A stretch of 5,259 bases of DNA from Deltaproteobacteria bacterium (GTDB taxonomy: Bacteria; Desulfobacterota; JAENJC01). The stretch covers positions 1-5,259 of the forward strand of contig JAENJC010000112.1 in NCBI GenBank assembly GCA_016844545.1. Reading direction: 5' to 3'. The notes below the pieces were generated by a model. The model was not told where the DNA came from, ran no database searches, and worked only from the letters and a program-made list of their open reading frames with translations. Shown in pieces: positions 4,222 through 5,259 of the stretch. The position numbers were made by a program, and so were the translations under genes. Position 1 is the first letter of the stretch; each line of letters opens with the position of its first letter.

Positions 4222-5259
4222 ATGTATCGAAAGGATTAAGTCTTGCAATCTTGTTTGCAACAGTTCTTTTGACTGTATCTGTTGCGTCTGCGGCGGATAC
4301 GATAGAGGGGGGTGAAAAGAAAGGAATTACCTTTGAAGATATCATGGGAAAGGGCAATTCATTTAAATTTTATGGCTTTGTCAGGCTGGATGCCATCTAT
4401 GATGACTCAAGGATGAGCAACAGTCAGACGCCGTATTATGTCCTCTCGGAAGACAAGGCAGCAGGCGGCAAGAAGGATGACGACGTGTTTACCATGCATA
4501 CACGCCTTTCCCGCCTGGGGATCGATTTTAACGGCGGCCAGGTACCAAACCTCGCCAACGGCAAGGTAAGTGGCAAGTTTGAGATAGATTTTCAGAACGG
4601 GGGTTCGGAATCGAGGGCAATACCACGTTACAGACAGATGTATCTCAAGATAAAATGGGATGAGCTTTCCGTATTGGCCGGACAGACATGGGACATCATC
4701 TCTCCCCTCATCCCCTCCGTGAATAACGACACCCTCATGTGGAACACCGGGAATCTCGGAGACAGGCGGGCGCAACTGCGCCTTGCCTATGAACCTAAGG
4801 TCTGGGACGGCGCGCTTTCATTTATGGGTGGAATGGGGCTCACAGGTGCGGTTGATCCTAAAGATCTTGACGGCGACGGCGTCAGGGATGGTGAGGATTC
4901 AGGAGAACCGCAGGTACAGGCACGCATAGGGTATTCGGCTGCGACACTGTGGGCTGCCGGGAATAAGACTGAGATCGGCATATACGGCGCATATCTTCGG
5001 GAAGATGCCCAGACAAAGGGAGATTACGAGGGAAAGGTTGTGGGAGCCGATTTTACCATACCCTTGAGCCAGGCAGTGGCGCTGAGAGGAGAGGCATGGG
5101 CCGGACAGGACCTGTCTGATCTCCGGGGCGGAATAGGCCAGGGAGTGAATACAACCAGCGGGAAAGAGATCGAGAGCAAGGGCGGCTGGATAGAGGTTCT
5201 TTACAAGCACCAGTCGAATTCTCTCGCCCTCGGCTGGACTATCGACGACCCGGATAACG
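4218..5259 (+). CDS. Outer-membrane beta-barrel porin, N-terminal part (3' end outside window)
   Basis: The frame is open from ATG 4218 to the window edge (347 codons). The ribosome site AAGGAG is at 4207-4212, five bases from the start. A clear signal peptide (residues 1-25: Lys5, hydrophobic core 7-20, cleavage after ASA) directs it through Sec. The mature part has an early barrel strand, FKFYGFVRLDAIYDDS (about 51-66), of the type that opens trimeric porins of the DcaP or phosphate-selective kind. Alternating strands and loops follow: TRLSRLGIDF, GKFEIDFQN, RQMYLKIKW, LSVLAGQTWD and RAQLRLAYEP. Loss of a gene end prevents checking the terminal aromatic residue. A loop at about 216-227 (DLDGDGVRDGED) has the Asp spacing of a thrombospondin type 3 or EF-like calcium site. 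The substrate is unknown. It could be cotranscribed with the zinc-ribbon gene, though its placement next to PCP_red proteins gives no direct clue. Confidence 0.85.
   Translation, partial: MNVSKGLSLAILFATVLLTVSVASAADTIEGGEKKGITFEDIMGKGNSFKFYGFVRLDAIYDDSRMSNSQTPYYVLSEDKAAGGKKDDDVFTMHTRLSRLGIDFNGGQVPNLANGKVSGKFEIDFQNGGSESRAIPRYRQMYLKIKWDELSVLAGQTWDIISPLIPSVNNDTLMWNTGNLGDRRAQLRLAYEPKVWDGALSFMGGMGLTGAVDPKDLDGDGVRDGEDSGEPQVQARIGYSAATLWAAGNKTEIGIYGAYLREDAQTKGDYEGKVVGADFTIPLSQAVALRGEAWAGQDLSDLRGGIGQGVNTTSGKEIESKGGWIEVLYKHQSNSLALGWTIDDPDN

Noticed and set aside
4407..5210. Three minus-strand open frames opposite the porin
   Set aside because: The plus strand is open through the whole stretch with a signal peptide and barrel strands. 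The minus frames have no domain or ribosome site of note.
1..5259. CRISPR arrays, tRNA or rRNA genes, transposases
   Set aside because: No regularly spaced direct repeats, no cloverleaf-like segment and no transposase motif were seen on either strand.

Overview
The window looks like a chromosomal segment of an anaerobic or microaerophilic Gram-negative bacterium. Two c-type cytochromes, a TatA protein and an outer-membrane porin with a signal peptide point to a diderm with periplasmic electron transport. The combination of cytochromes c, TatA, a tandem universal stress protein and stand-alone PCP_red domains suggests Nitrospirota or a neighbouring lineage (Desulfobacterota, Methylomirabilota). 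This placement is an inference from gene content; nothing in the window fixes the taxon. All convincing genes are on the plus strand.

Layout: 1-414 is the end of a multidomain cytochrome c. An imperfect fold-back element (414-457) follows, then a small monoheme cytochrome c with a signal peptide (545-916). The stretch 917-1225 has no intact gene but holds short open frames and a decayed PCP_red gene (970-1233). A tandem universal stress protein fused to a C-terminal PCP_red domain occupies 1226-2458, followed by tatA (2537-2731). A second decayed PCP_red copy (2731-2873) precedes an intact small PCP_red protein (2957-3214) and a 52-residue Cys/His-rich protein (3225-3383). A frameshifted, truncated Rrf2-family regulator lies at 3481-3677. 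A zinc-ribbon protein with a C-terminal PCP_red domain (3710-4102) and a possible 40-residue ORF (4099-4221) lead into an outer-membrane beta-barrel protein that runs off the window (4218-5259).

The main observation is the repeated PCP_red domain, best known as the C-terminal domain of the BchB/ChlB subunit of dark-operative protochlorophyllide reductase. About 3.1 kb holds five copies: three intact in three different protein contexts (universal stress protein fusion, stand-alone, zinc-ribbon fusion) and two degenerate. No other bacteriochlorophyll gene is visible. The two decayed copies share related DNA upstream of the domain, which suggests local duplication and decay. How the products work together cannot be read from sequence alone. 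A reasonable inference is a redox- or stress-associated set of soluble proteins next to cytochrome and envelope genes, with a former Rrf2-type regulator now broken.

The starts of two genes (2957 and 3710) are placed downstream of the longest possible ORF because strong Shine-Dalgarno sequences dictate it.
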